From Rosistilla carotiformis (GTDB lineage Bacteria; Planctomycetota; Planctomycetia; Pirellulales; Pirellulaceae), in contig NZ_CP036348.1 of NCBI RefSeq assembly GCF_007753095.1, forward strand, positions 6,363,411 to 6,427,410: a stretch of DNA of 64,000 nt, written 5' to 3'. Position 1 is the first letter of the stretch; each line of letters begins with the position of its first letter. Under the pieces are notes generated by a model that ran no database searches, was not told where the DNA came from, and saw only the letters and a program-made list of their open reading frames with translations. Position numbers and translations under genes: made by a program. Of this stretch, positions 47,813 to 56,053 are shown piece by piece.

Positions 47813-48064
47813 TGGTTTAACCGCAATACCGTTCAATGAAGGAGCCTCGGACCGTGGAAAGAATTAGCGGCAAGACGTAGTGGACGAGGTTACGAGTCCC
47901 AGCGATTGGGTCTGAAGCAAAAGGACTCGTAGCCTCGGACCGTGGAAAAAATTAGCGGCGAGACGTAGTGGACGAGGTTACGAGTCCCAGCGATTGGGTC
48001 TGATGCAAAAGGACTCGTAGCCTCGCCCACTACGCTTCGCTAAACGGTATGTTCGTTTAACCGC
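47813..48064. repeat. Two tandem 88-bp palindromic units within an inverted-repeat frame
   Basis: Units start at AGCCTCGGACCGTGG (47843), again at 47931, and a third partial copy begins at 48019. Each holds a hairpin of CGAGGTTACGAGTCC with GGACTCGTAGCCTCG (47885-47937 and 47973-48025), one T-G wobble. The outer edges, GGTTTAACCGCAATACCGTT (from 47814) and AACGGTATGTTCGTTTAACC (to 48062), are imperfect inverted repeats. It sits between two minus-strand genes. Confidence 0.85.
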
Positions 48065-48123
48065 GTGGGCAACGCCCCGCGCGTTCGCGCGATAGATAAC
48101 GGCCGCGGGTCGCGAGCCGGCTA

Positions 48124-49386
48124 CTAAAAAATTTCCAACAACTGATCGTCTGCGTCGAAACGGATCGGTTCGGGCGGATGGACGATCTGCAAGTTCGGCC
48201 GCTCGGCGACTTGGTTCCAGTAGGCTTCGGAGCACATCACCTCGGAGATCTCCAGCGTATTGGGAGCCCACATCCAGCGAACGTCCGCCGGCGCGACGAG
48301 TCCCGCTTGCGTGATCGCCGCTGCCAAGACTTCGCGATCGGTTGCGAAATGGATCGGTACCATCGCCGCCGTCACGTGGCCGCCGGTCAGGCAATTGATC
48401 CGCGTGGCAACGGGATCCATCTGATCGACGAGTCGCTGATGGCAATATTCGGCGAGTCCGACGCCGGTCGCATTCCCGGCCGTCGCTGCGGTGAGGCCGC
48501 GGGCATAGATCTGATGGATCTTGGGGAACTCATCCTCGCGAGCGACATGGTCGTTGTATTTGCGGCCGACGATGTTCGTGTCCATCCCAGTGCCGCTGAT
48601 GTCCTTGCCGATCTTGTCGACGATCAATAGATCGGCGCGATCGAAGGGGAGGGCGGGCATCATCGCGCGGGCTCGCAGCAGCAGTTTCCGTTCATGCGAT
48701 TCAAACTGTTGTGGCTCGACCGCCTGGATCGCTGCGGTCTCGTCGTACCCGTTCTCCAGGATTGCGACCCCAAGTGCGATCGGGCAACGATTCAAAACCT
48801 CACCGGCGACGCTGCGAATGATCTGCCCAAAACTGAAGTTCTGGATCGCTTGATGGTAGACCACCGCACCGTTGCGTTTGCCTAAACCGATCAACAGCAT
48901 CTTCATCAGCCCGCTTTCGATCTCGCCGACAAATCGCGTGTGCGGCTTGATCCGGTTGCAGACGATCACATGATCGGCGGTCGAAGCGTGCCGGTCGAAG
49001 TGGACATCAAAACCCTCTTTCGCCTGAGCGACGATAACCGTCTCCATGCTGCTGCGGATCTCGCATCCCATCGCCGCGTCGGTCACGCCGTATCGCCCCA
49101 AGAGTGCCGCTTGCCCTTCAGCGGTCCCGCCGCCGTGGCTGCCCATGGCGGGAACGATAAAAGGAACGCCGCCCAAGGATTTGACGTAGTCGACGATTGC
49201 GCGAACGATCTCCGCGATGTTGGCGATCCCACGGCTGCCGACCGAGATCGCCACGCTCTGACCGGCAGAAACCTTCGCCGCCAGCGACGATCCACTCAAC
49301 TGCTCCGCGACCGCATCTGGTATCGAAGCGACGCGCGTGTCATCAAACGTTTGACGAACGCGGAACATGCGAGGAAATTCAAACAT
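48124..49386 (-). CDS. LarA-like nickel-pincer racemase family protein (DUF2088)
   Basis: This gene has 420 residues. It resembles LarA lactate racemase: MGSHGGGTAEG (His84), PHTRFVGEIESGLMKM (His149, Lys162) and GKRNGAVVYH (His178). Lys162 and His178 are 16 apart, the same as Lys184 and His200 of LarA (pincer cofactor attachment and nickel ligand). The His to Lys spacing (149-162, 13) differs from LarA (10). It likely racemises or epimerises a 2-hydroxyacid; the substrate is unknown. LarC follows upstream in the same orientation with 119 bp between. Confidence 0.85.
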   Translation of the reverse strand: MFEFPRMFRVRQTFDDTRVASIPDAVAEQLSGSSLAAKVSAGQSVAISVGSRGIANIAEIVRAIVDYVKSLGGVPFIVPAMGSHGGGTAEGQAALLGRYGVTDAAMGCEIRSSMETVIVAQAKEGFDVHFDRHASTADHVIVCNRIKPHTRFVGEIESGLMKMLLIGLGKRNGAVVYHQAIQNFSFGQIIRSVAGEVLNRCPIALGVAILENGYDETAAIQAVEPQQFESHERKLLLRARAMMPALPFDRADLLIVDKIGKDISGTGMDTNIVGRKYNDHVAREDEFPKIHQIYARGLTAATAGNATGVGLAEYCHQRLVDQMDPVATRINCLTGGHVTAAMVPIHFATDREVLAAAITQAGLVAPADVRWMWAPNTLEISEVMCSEAYWNQVAERPNLQIVHPPEPIRFDADDQLLEIF

Positions 49387-49505
49387 CGTTCGCCAAACGG
49401 AATTTTGAGTTCGTGAGTGAAACGCTTCAAGCTAACTCGGGACGCGTTGTCATTAACACAACCGCCCGGACGCCCCGATACTGAAACACCGACCAACAAG
49501 ATCAA

Positions 49506-50714
49506 CTACGGATCCGAAAGGTCGCTCGCGTCGAAGGCCTTCACGGCTGCATCGCGGACGGCGTGGAGACTGACTTGCTTCTCGGCGGCCAGTTGGCGGA
49601 GCGATTCGTGTTCGGGAGTGAATCGCCACTGCGATGAAGGGAGCCAGACACATTTCCCTTGCACGCTGCCAAACGAGGTTTCGACGGCATGCGCTCGGCG
49701 GATCAGTTTCGTCCGCCGCGCGGCCCAACTGCGGACTCCGATCGCCGACGAACATCCCAGCAGCACCGATTCGATCGTGGCGGTGCGGTCGGGAGCGGCC
49801 AAGACGGTGATCTTCGTTCCGCTGCGTCCCTTCTTCATCATCGTTGGCGTTTGGTAGACGTCCAACGCTCCGGCATCAAACAACTGGTCGACGCACCACG
49901 CCAACTCTTCGGCCGTCGAATCGTCGACGTTTGTCTCGGTGATCACGATCTGATCGGTCTCGAACTGCCCGGAAGCTTCGCCAGCGGCCGGTTGGCTGGC
50001 GGTGTCGCCGATCAGCACGCGCAAGATGTTCGCTTGCTTCTCCAGATCCATCGTCCCCGAACCGCAACCGATCGCGGAGATCTTCATCGCGGGAATCGGG
50101 CCAAACGCTTTGCATGTCGTCTTCAGGATCGCCGCTCCGGTCGGCGTCGTCAGCTCAGCCTGAATGTCGCTCGGTGCGATCGGAATCCCGGCCAGCAACA
50201 GCGCGGTCGCGGGAGCGGGAACGCCGACGCGGCCGTGGGCGATCTGAATCGTTCCGCCGCCGGTGGGGACGGGGGACGCCTCGACTCGCTCAATACCTAG
50301 TTCGGTCAGGGCGATCGCCACGCCGGTGATATCGGCGATCGAATCGATGGCTCCCACTTCGTGGAAGTGGACTTTTTCGAGCGTCGAGCCGTGAACCTGC
50401 GCCTCGGCCTCGCCTAAATTACGAAAAATCAGCTTGGCCAAATCGCGAGCTTCGGCCGAAATATCCCCTTTATCGAGCATCGCTTCGATGTGATGGAGAT
50501 GTCGATGAGCATGCTCTGGCGGATGCGCGATCGTGACCTGCGTCGCACGAAACCCGTATTTCTTAATGTTTTCCGTGGTAATCGAGATCTCGCCGAGCCC
50601 CATCGATCGAACACCGGCTTGGATTCGGTCGATACTGGCCCCGGCGTCGATCAGCGCCCCCAGGGTCATATCACCACTGATTCCGCTGGTGCAGTCGAAG
50701 TATGCGATACGCAA
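49506..50714 (-). CDS. larC: LarC, nickel-pincer cofactor biosynthesis (nickel insertion)
   Basis: This 402-residue protein starts at a TTG at 50714 with AGGAG 8 nt upstream. It is a DUF111/LarC protein: FDCTSGISGDMTLGALID at the N-terminus, His-rich HAHRHLHHIEAMLD, VHFHEVGAID and TPTGAAIL. LarC inserts nickel into the pyridinium dithiocarboxylic acid mononucleotide to make the LarA cofactor, using CTP. In Lactiplantibacillus it is made by a frameshift from two frames, whereas here it is one frame. LarB and LarE are not visible in this window. Confidence 0.92.
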   Translation of the reverse strand: MRIAYFDCTSGISGDMTLGALIDAGASIDRIQAGVRSMGLGEISITTENIKKYGFRATQVTIAHPPEHAHRHLHHIEAMLDKGDISAEARDLAKLIFRNLGEAEAQVHGSTLEKVHFHEVGAIDSIADITGVAIALTELGIERVEASPVPTGGGTIQIAHGRVGVPAPATALLLAGIPIAPSDIQAELTTPTGAAILKTTCKAFGPIPAMKISAIGCGSGTMDLEKQANILRVLIGDTASQPAAGEASGQFETDQIVITETNVDDSTAEELAWCVDQLFDAGALDVYQTPTMMKKGRSGTKITVLAAPDRTATIESVLLGCSSAIGVRSWAARRTKLIRRAHAVETSFGSVQGKCVWLPSSQWRFTPEHESLRQLAAEKQVSLHAVRDAAVKAFDASDLSDP

Positions 50715-50738
50715 AGAAAAGCTCCTGGTAAAATGGCG

Positions 50739-50766
50739 TTGCAGTTAAATCAAGAACGGATAAAAT
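50739..50766 (+). promoter_or_regulatory. Candidate sigma-70 promoter for the L36 gene
   Basis: TTGCAG at 50739-50744 and TAAAAT at 50761-50766 are separated by 16 bp, about 95 bp before the L36 start. It overlaps the region just upstream of the divergent larC gene. Confidence 0.5.
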
Positions 50767-50859
50767 GTGCAGCCCTTGATGAACCGAAGAAACATCAGAC
50801 TGCCAACGGCACGCAGTGTAAACCGTTGCTAGCATAATATTGTTAAGAAAGTTAGATCC

Positions 50860-51012
50860 ATGAAAGTTGTAAGCTCGATCGGCACGCTGAAGAATCGTCA
50901 CCCCGACTGCCAAGTCGTCAAGCGTCGTGGCCGAATCTACGTGATTTGCAAAAGCAATCCGAAGTTCAAGGTCCGCCAAGGTGGCGCGAAGTCGAAGAAG
51001 ACTCGCCGCTAA
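50860..51012 (+). CDS. rpmJ: Ribosomal protein L36
   Basis: This gene encodes 50 residues, starting [20 protein letters not shown] and continuing [20 protein letters not shown]. It has the L36 core with the His, Cys and Cys/Lys positions and a basic tail [10 protein letters not shown]. It matches the non-canonical B-type L36 with fewer Cys zinc ligands. It is a large-subunit protein at the peptidyl-transferase region. Its stop overlaps the convergent EVE gene by 4 bp. Confidence 0.93.
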   Translation: MKVVSSIGTLKNRHPDCQVVKRRGRIYVICKSNPKFKVRQGGAKSKKTRR

Positions 51013-51488
51013 GCCTTGTTTTTGGCCGCCTCGGCCATCTTCAACACGACCTCAAATTCCGATTCGGTGACCGGCTGGACACTCAATCGGCTTCCTTTGC
51101 GGAGCAGTTCCATCTGCTCCAGTTGGGGTTCGTTGCGCAGTTGCGAAAGTGTCACCGGCTGCTCGAATGCCTTGTCTAACTGCACGTCGACCATAAACCA
51201 ACGCGGGTTTTCGGGGCTGCTCTTCGGGTCGTAGTACTTGCTGCCCGAATCCCAGGCGAAGTGATCGGGATAGGCTCCCTTGGCAATCTTGGCAGTTCCC
51301 ACAACCGCGGGGTCTTTCCCACCCGAGTGGTAGAAGAGAACGCGATCCCCTTTCTTAAAATCATCGCGCATCATATTGCGAGCCTGGTAATTGCGGACAC
51401 CTTCCCAGCAAGTCGTCTTCCGCTTCTCTTTCGCCAGATCTTCGATCGAATAGGTCCCCGGTTCGGTTTTCATCAGCCAGTACTTCAT
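51009..51488 (-). CDS. EVE-domain (PUA-like) protein
   Basis: This protein has 159 residues. It matches the EVE family (thymocyte nuclear protein 1): [44 protein letters not shown] and [14 protein letters not shown] domains bind modified nucleotides, and bacterial members are linked to RNA or modified-DNA recognition. No restriction or modification genes are near. Its end overlaps L36 by 4 bp. Confidence 0.93.
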   Translation of the reverse strand: MKYWLMKTEPGTYSIEDLAKEKRKTTCWEGVRNYQARNMMRDDFKKGDRVLFYHSGGKDPAVVGTAKIAKGAYPDHFAWDSGSKYYDPKSSPENPRWFMVDVQLDKAFEQPVTLSQLRNEPQLEQMELLRKGSRLSVQPVTESEFEVVLKMAEAAKNKA

Positions 51489-51852
51489 GCGTGTTCCCTA
51501 CAGATTGTTCGTGAATTGGAAAATTGACCAGTATTGTCAACGCCGCAGCGATGATAGTTCAAGGGCGGATCGGGATGACCGCTAAACTGACGTAACCGCC
51601 GACGGCGACACCGCTTGTTTACTCTCCCGACCGCAGCGCTAAAATATGCAGATAGCAGGCATTGGGACGCGAAATGTCCGGTGGGCGGAGCAAGGTAGCA
51701 TTTTTTCGCTTTATGAATGGGGATCCCTTTGGATCGCATCCATGAAGAAAGGGACATTTGCGTCTCGCCTCCAGCTCAAAAAAAGCTATCTTTGAGCTTG
51801 GTGGTTCGAAGAGATGAGGGCGGCACCTCCCAACCGTTAACGAGGGTGAGAA
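51489..51852. other. Intergenic region with stem-loop before the DUF1571 gene
   Basis: About 360 bp without a gene. It contains the perfect inverted repeat AGCTCAAA/TTTGAGCT at 51773-51798 with a 10-nt loop, 55 bp before the DUF1571 start, which could fold in the leader. Confidence 0.5.
51773..51798 (+). repeat. Inverted repeat in DUF1571 leader
   Basis: AGCTCAAA at 51773-51780 pairs with TTTGAGCT at 51791-51798. It could be an operator or a leader hairpin; no regulator is known. Confidence 0.45.
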
Positions 51853-52749
51853 ATGCGACGACAACAAATGAGTTTAGCAACGATTGCAGTTCTGGCGGGT
51901 AGTCTTTTCCAGTTGGGAGCATATGCCGAAGAGTCATCGAAACCCGCAGGCTCGACTCTGAAAAAACAAGGCGCTGCAAAAACCTCCGCGCACCCGCTAG
52001 ATCGCGTCATCGAGATTGCGACCAAGGGGCTGCAGCGAACCGATGAAGAAGTGAAGGAATATTCGTGCCTGTTGATTAAGCGCGAACGGATCGACGGCGA
52101 ACTGACAGCGCGCCAATACATGCAGGCCAAAGTCCGTCACCGCCATTTTGCCGACGGCAAGTTGGTCACGCCGATGAGCGTCTATCTGAAGTTCCTCAAG
52201 CCAAGCGAACTGGCCGGCCGTGAGGTGTTGTACGTCGAAGGCGAACGCGACGGCAACGTCCTGGCGCGGCGAGGCGGGCCACGACTAGCGAACATCACCG
52301 TCGAACTGAACCCCAAGGGGCATTGGGCGATGCAGGGAAACCTGCACCCGATCACCGAATTTGGTTTCCGCAACCTGATCTTCCGACTGCTGGAAAAGAT
52401 GCGCGGCGATCTGGCATCGACCGATATCGACGTCAAGTTCTACGACAACGCAAAGTTGGGGGATCGGGAATGCGAACACATTCAAGTCACGCAAACCAAC
52501 CCCAACACGACCGCTGACTATCACATCGCGCGGATTTTCATCGACAAGGAAATGCAGGTCCCTGTCTACTTCGCTTCCTACGACTGGCCCGAGAGCGATG
52601 GTGGCGAACCGCCGCTGAAGGAAGAATACATCTTTGCCAACGTCGACCTGAATCCGAACTTCGTCGCATTGGACTTCGATGCCGACAATCCCGATTACGC
52701 TTTCGAACCGATCGCATCGGAAGAATCGTTGGCTCAGGTCAAACCCTAA
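51853..52749 (+). CDS. DUF1571 secreted protein
   Basis: This protein has 298 residues with a signal peptide (residues 1-25). GAGGGTGAG precedes the ATG. The DUF1571 features are present: YSCLLIKRERIDGEL, SVYLKFLKPSELAGREVLYVEG and DYHIARIFIDKEMQVPVYFA. The fold is beta-rich, LolA-like. A role in lipid or lipoprotein transport has been suggested for similar folds but is unproven. It is monocistronic, and a block of repeats follows it. Confidence 0.88.
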   Translation: MRRQQMSLATIAVLAGSLFQLGAYAEESSKPAGSTLKKQGAAKTSAHPLDRVIEIATKGLQRTDEEVKEYSCLLIKRERIDGELTARQYMQAKVRHRHFADGKLVTPMSVYLKFLKPSELAGREVLYVEGERDGNVLARRGGPRLANITVELNPKGHWAMQGNLHPITEFGFRNLIFRLLEKMRGDLASTDIDVKFYDNAKLGDRECEHIQVTQTNPNTTADYHIARIFIDKEMQVPVYFASYDWPESDGGEPPLKEEYIFANVDLNPNFVALDFDADNPDYAFEPIASEESLAQVKP

Positions 52750-52782
52750 GAAGCAGCGCCTCGCAGCAGCCTCCGCGCCACT

Positions 52783-53135
52783 TCACCCGCCCGACGCCCC
52801 TCCCGGAACGACGCTGCGCTCGTTCCACCCTCCCCGGCAAACTGCGTTTGGGGAGGGTGAAGTACGCCACAAATTCACCCGCCCGGCGAAGCTGGGAGGG
52901 TCGGAAAACGTGCGTTTAGCAAGTTTTCCGGGGAGGGCTCGAGTGTCGGTTCGAGCCCCAGCGATGCGCGAACGCCCCTCCCCGAACTTCGCTTCGCTTG
53001 TTCGACCCTCCCCTTCAAACTTCGTTTGAGGGAGGGTGAAGTCAGGCAACCGGCAGCGAACAACACTACACCCGCCCGACGGAGCTGGGAGGGTCGGAAA
53101 ACGAGCGTTTAGCAAGTTTTTCGGGGAGGGCCATC
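52783..53135. repeat. Duplicated palindromic CACCCTCCC-type repeat
   Basis: Two copies, about 52783-52940 and 52970-53135, share the same order of modules: GCCCCTCCC, GTTCxACCCTCCCC, GGGAGGGTGAAG, then CACCCGCCCG, AGCTGGGAGGGTCGGAAAAC and GCGTTTAGCAAGTTTT, ending CGGGGAGGGC. Within each copy CACCCTCCC and GGGAGGGTG are inverted. It lies between the DUF1571 gene and the lipase gene. Confidence 0.8.
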
Positions 53136-53173
53136 TCCGTGGATCGAACACCTGCGGATTGACCGCATACGGC

Positions 53174-54166
53174 TCAGGGCAGCGGGTTGCGTTGGCCATC
53201 GGCTGCGAAGGCGCCGGTTTCCAGGAACCGAAGCGTCAACTCTTGGACGTCTTTGTCGTCCATTAGAAACGAATGCAACACCGGCACGATCACAAAGTCG
53301 TTCGCTCCCGAGAGCTTCGCCTCTTCAACGCTGACGATCAGATCGCTGTCACCATCGACCAAGGGATTGCGAAACCGTCCCATGTCATAGGCGCCAGCAA
53401 TGATCCCAAACTCGCACGGCGGCGTCGCCAGATGTTGCTGCAGTTCGTCCCAGTTGATCCCCAACTGCACGCCACTGGTTCCGGTGATGATTTCGAACAC
53501 CGTTGTCGACTGCAACCGCTTGGCGATCTGAGCGCCTTGATTCGGCGGCCCCTGCATCACAAATCGCCCCAGTCGATCCAAGACGCCCGCCGGATCGCCC
53601 TCGGTTTGCCAATCGCCGATTGCATGCCGGGCGACGATGTTCCCCATGCTGTGTCCGACCAGATCGATCTGCGGTTGGCCGGGCAGGCTCTCGATCAGCC
53701 CTCGCAGCGCGCGCGCATGTTCGCTGACCGGTGCGCGTGTGCTCGCATAGCCGAAATGGATGACTGTCGCTGGCGTCTCCTGTTCGATCCGTTTCCCTAA
53801 GGAGGCAAACGAACGATGGGTCCGCATCAGCCCGTGCATACAAACGACCACGCGTTGCGGCGACTCGGGCCATGGACCGTCGTTCATGATCGCGGCAAGC
53901 CGCGCGTCGCAGGCCTCGCGCGAACCTGAAAAATGACGAATGTTCGATGGATTCAGCAGGCGGCACTGATCGGTCAATTTGTTCTGCTGGATTCGCCAAC
54001 CGTACCACCAACGCAGATCCGTCCAGAACTGAACGCCTCCCAAGGTCGGAAGCTTTAAATTCGCGACAAACCCTGCGGATTCAGGAACCGGTTCGTCGGC
54101 GTGGTTGGTGGATTGGTTCATGATCGCGACCAGCAATATCAGCCAGATTGAGAACTTCGTACGCAT
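53174..54166 (-). CDS. Secreted alpha/beta-hydrolase (lipase-like)
   Basis: I use the ATG at 54166, which has AAGGAG upstream and begins MRTKFSIWLILLVAIMNQS, a signal peptide. The frame to 54232 would add 22 residues. Product 330 residues. The nucleophile elbow is DLVGHSMGNIVARHAI (GHSMG), the classic lipase motif. FGIIAGAYDMG and RSFASLGKR lie in the fold. Substrate unknown; secretion fits a lipid or ester hydrolase. It ends in the repeat region. Confidence 0.85.
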   Translation of the reverse strand: MRTKFSIWLILLVAIMNQSTNHADEPVPESAGFVANLKLPTLGGVQFWTDLRWWYGWRIQQNKLTDQCRLLNPSNIRHFSGSREACDARLAAIMNDGPWPESPQRVVVCMHGLMRTHRSFASLGKRIEQETPATVIHFGYASTRAPVSEHARALRGLIESLPGQPQIDLVGHSMGNIVARHAIGDWQTEGDPAGVLDRLGRFVMQGPPNQGAQIAKRLQSTTVFEIITGTSGVQLGINWDELQQHLATPPCEFGIIAGAYDMGRFRNPLVDGDSDLIVSVEEAKLSGANDFVIVPVLHSFLMDDKDVQELTLRFLETGAFAADGQRNPLP

Positions 54167-54300
54167 TTCAGTCTCCTTGATATGGGATTCTTCATGAAGA
54201 GCCCATCCAATGCGAGAGGGTTTGCTGTCCAAGATCTTTCGGTAGAATCCGAACAGCTCGATGATCTTTTCAAAGCCCCACTGTCTCGCCGGAGTCCCCT

Positions 54301-55062
54301 ATGAGCGAAGCCCCGTATCAATCCCAACCAGCCGATTCGTTTGACCCACCCAAGTCTTCGGGCAGCTGTTGGCTCTACGGTTGCCTCGGATCGATCGCCC
54401 TGTTGTCCATCTTAGTGGTCTGCGGCGGCGTGGGGACCTATTGGTTTGTAAACAATCAGATCCAGAAATACACCTCCGAAACCGCCGCCGATCTGCCCGT
54501 CGTCGAGATCGGCGAAGAACGGCTGGCCGAACTGGAATCGCGGGTCGGCGGTTTCAAGACCGCAGTGGAAGCCGAATCGACGCCGCCCGAACTGATCCTG
54601 ACCGCCGACGAGATCAACGCGATGATCGCCAAGCAGGATGACCTCCGCGGCCGCGTGTTCGTGAAAATCGCCGACGGGCAAGTCGAAGGCGATGTCAGCA
54701 TCCCGGTCGCCGGACGATTCTTTAACGGTTCGGCCACCTTCGATGTCAACCTGGTCGACGGCATGCTGTTCGTCAACTTGAAAGCCGCCACGATCAAAGG
54801 CGAACCGGTTCCCGATATGGCGATCGAAGCGATCGGCAAAGAGAACTTGGCGAAAGAGCTGAACACAGATCCCGATATGGCAAAATTTATTAAGAGCTTG
54901 GACAGCGTCCGCATCGAAGGTGATAAGATCATCCTGTCGCCAAAGGTCGCCGCCCCGGAAGGTGCCGCCGGCCAGCCCGACGCATCGACCGAACCCGCCG
55001 ACGATTCGCAGCCAGCCGATGCGGCCAGCGACGAACCGGCGGCCGCTGTGCAAAACGATTGA
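54301..55062 (+). CDS. Membrane-anchored protein of unknown function
   Basis: This protein has 253 residues. A single hydrophobic helix (about 23-50, CWLYGCLGSIALLSILVVCGG) is preceded by a hydrophilic N-terminus. The rest is outside: GGFKTAVEAESTPPELILTADEIN, then beta-rich strands (VFVKIADGQVEGDVSIPVAG) and a Pro/Ala/Asp-rich tail (QPDASTEPADDSQPAD). I recognise no family; the layout suggests an envelope protein. It is divergent from the lipase and 97 bp from DUF58. Confidence 0.65.
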   Translation: MSEAPYQSQPADSFDPPKSSGSCWLYGCLGSIALLSILVVCGGVGTYWFVNNQIQKYTSETAADLPVVEIGEERLAELESRVGGFKTAVEAESTPPELILTADEINAMIAKQDDLRGRVFVKIADGQVEGDVSIPVAGRFFNGSATFDVNLVDGMLFVNLKAATIKGEPVPDMAIEAIGKENLAKELNTDPDMAKFIKSLDSVRIEGDKIILSPKVAAPEGAAGQPDASTEPADDSQPADAASDEPAAAVQND

Positions 55063-55159
55063 TCTCGATCGATAGCACTCGGCGGTTGGCGAAGTCCAAA
55101 AACGATTGCCGCCCCAAAAGTCCATGACGCCGGCAGACCGTCGGTTGGGAGAGTTTTGA

Positions 55160-56053
55160 TTGAATACCACCGCAACCGCCACGCCTTTGTTATCGCCCGA
55201 GATGCTGGGGCGGTTGGAGCGGATGGAATTGGTCAGCCGCAAGGTCTTCCGCGGCCGGATGAAAGGGGAACGACGCAGTCGCCGCAAAGGGCAGAGCGTT
55301 GAATTCGCCGACTTCCGCAACTACGTCCCCGGCGACGACCTGCGGTTCATCGACTGGAACATGTACGCGCGGCTGGACAAGTTGTTCCTGAAACTGTTCC
55401 TGGAAGAGGAAGACCTGCATTTTTATGCGTTGATCGATGCCAGCGCGTCGATGAGCTTCGGCGATCCGACGAAACTACACGTCGCCAAACAGCTGGCCGC
55501 CGCGCTCGGTTACGTCGGCATGTGCCGCGCCGACCGCGTCCGTGTCGCCGCCTTGGGACCGCCCGGTGCCGCCGCGCCAACGCTGCGTGGCAAAGCCAGC
55601 TTGTGGAAGATGCTGAACTACTTGGATACCGTCCAACCGGTTCACAACGTTTCGCTGGCCGACGGCGTCAAAGATTTTGTGCTCCGCAATCCAGGAACCG
55701 GGATCGTTGTCCTGCTGACCGACCTGATGGACAAGCAGGGCTACGAAGCCGCATTGCGGATGTTGCTGGGCCGCCGAATGGACGTCTTTGTCGTCCACAT
55801 CTTGGCTCCCGAAGAGATCGATCCGCCGCTGCAAGGCGATCTGAAGCTGATCGATGTCGAAGACGCTGACGAAGCCGAAGTGACCGTCAACGGCGCGTTG
55901 CTGCAACGCTACAAACAAACCGTCGACGCGTTCATCGATCAATCGCGGACCTTCTGCAGCCAACGCGACATGACCTATCTATTGACGCGGACCGACCAGA
56001 GCGTCGAAGAACTGGTCACCAAGTATCTGCGACAGCGAGGCGTGGTGCGATGA
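55160..56053 (+). CDS. DUF58 domain protein
   Basis: This protein has 297 residues, starting at a TTG with GGGAGAG upstream. The DUF58 signature is present: GMKGERR, RRKGQSVEFADFRNYVPGDD, LRFIDWNMYARLDKLF, and LIDASASMSFGDPTK, a VWA-like MIDAS motif. DUF58 proteins are usually encoded with MoxR ATPases and BatA-type VWA proteins. Here the VWA protein overlaps it by 4 bp; no MoxR lies in this window. A chaperone or metal-insertion role is suggested by the family. Confidence 0.92.
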   Translation: MNTTATATPLLSPEMLGRLERMELVSRKVFRGRMKGERRSRRKGQSVEFADFRNYVPGDDLRFIDWNMYARLDKLFLKLFLEEEDLHFYALIDASASMSFGDPTKLHVAKQLAAALGYVGMCRADRVRVAALGPPGAAAPTLRGKASLWKMLNYLDTVQPVHNVSLADGVKDFVLRNPGTGIVVLLTDLMDKQGYEAALRMLLGRRMDVFVVHILAPEEIDPPLQGDLKLIDVEDADEAEVTVNGALLQRYKQTVDAFIDQSRTFCSQRDMTYLLTRTDQSVEELVTKYLRQRGVVR

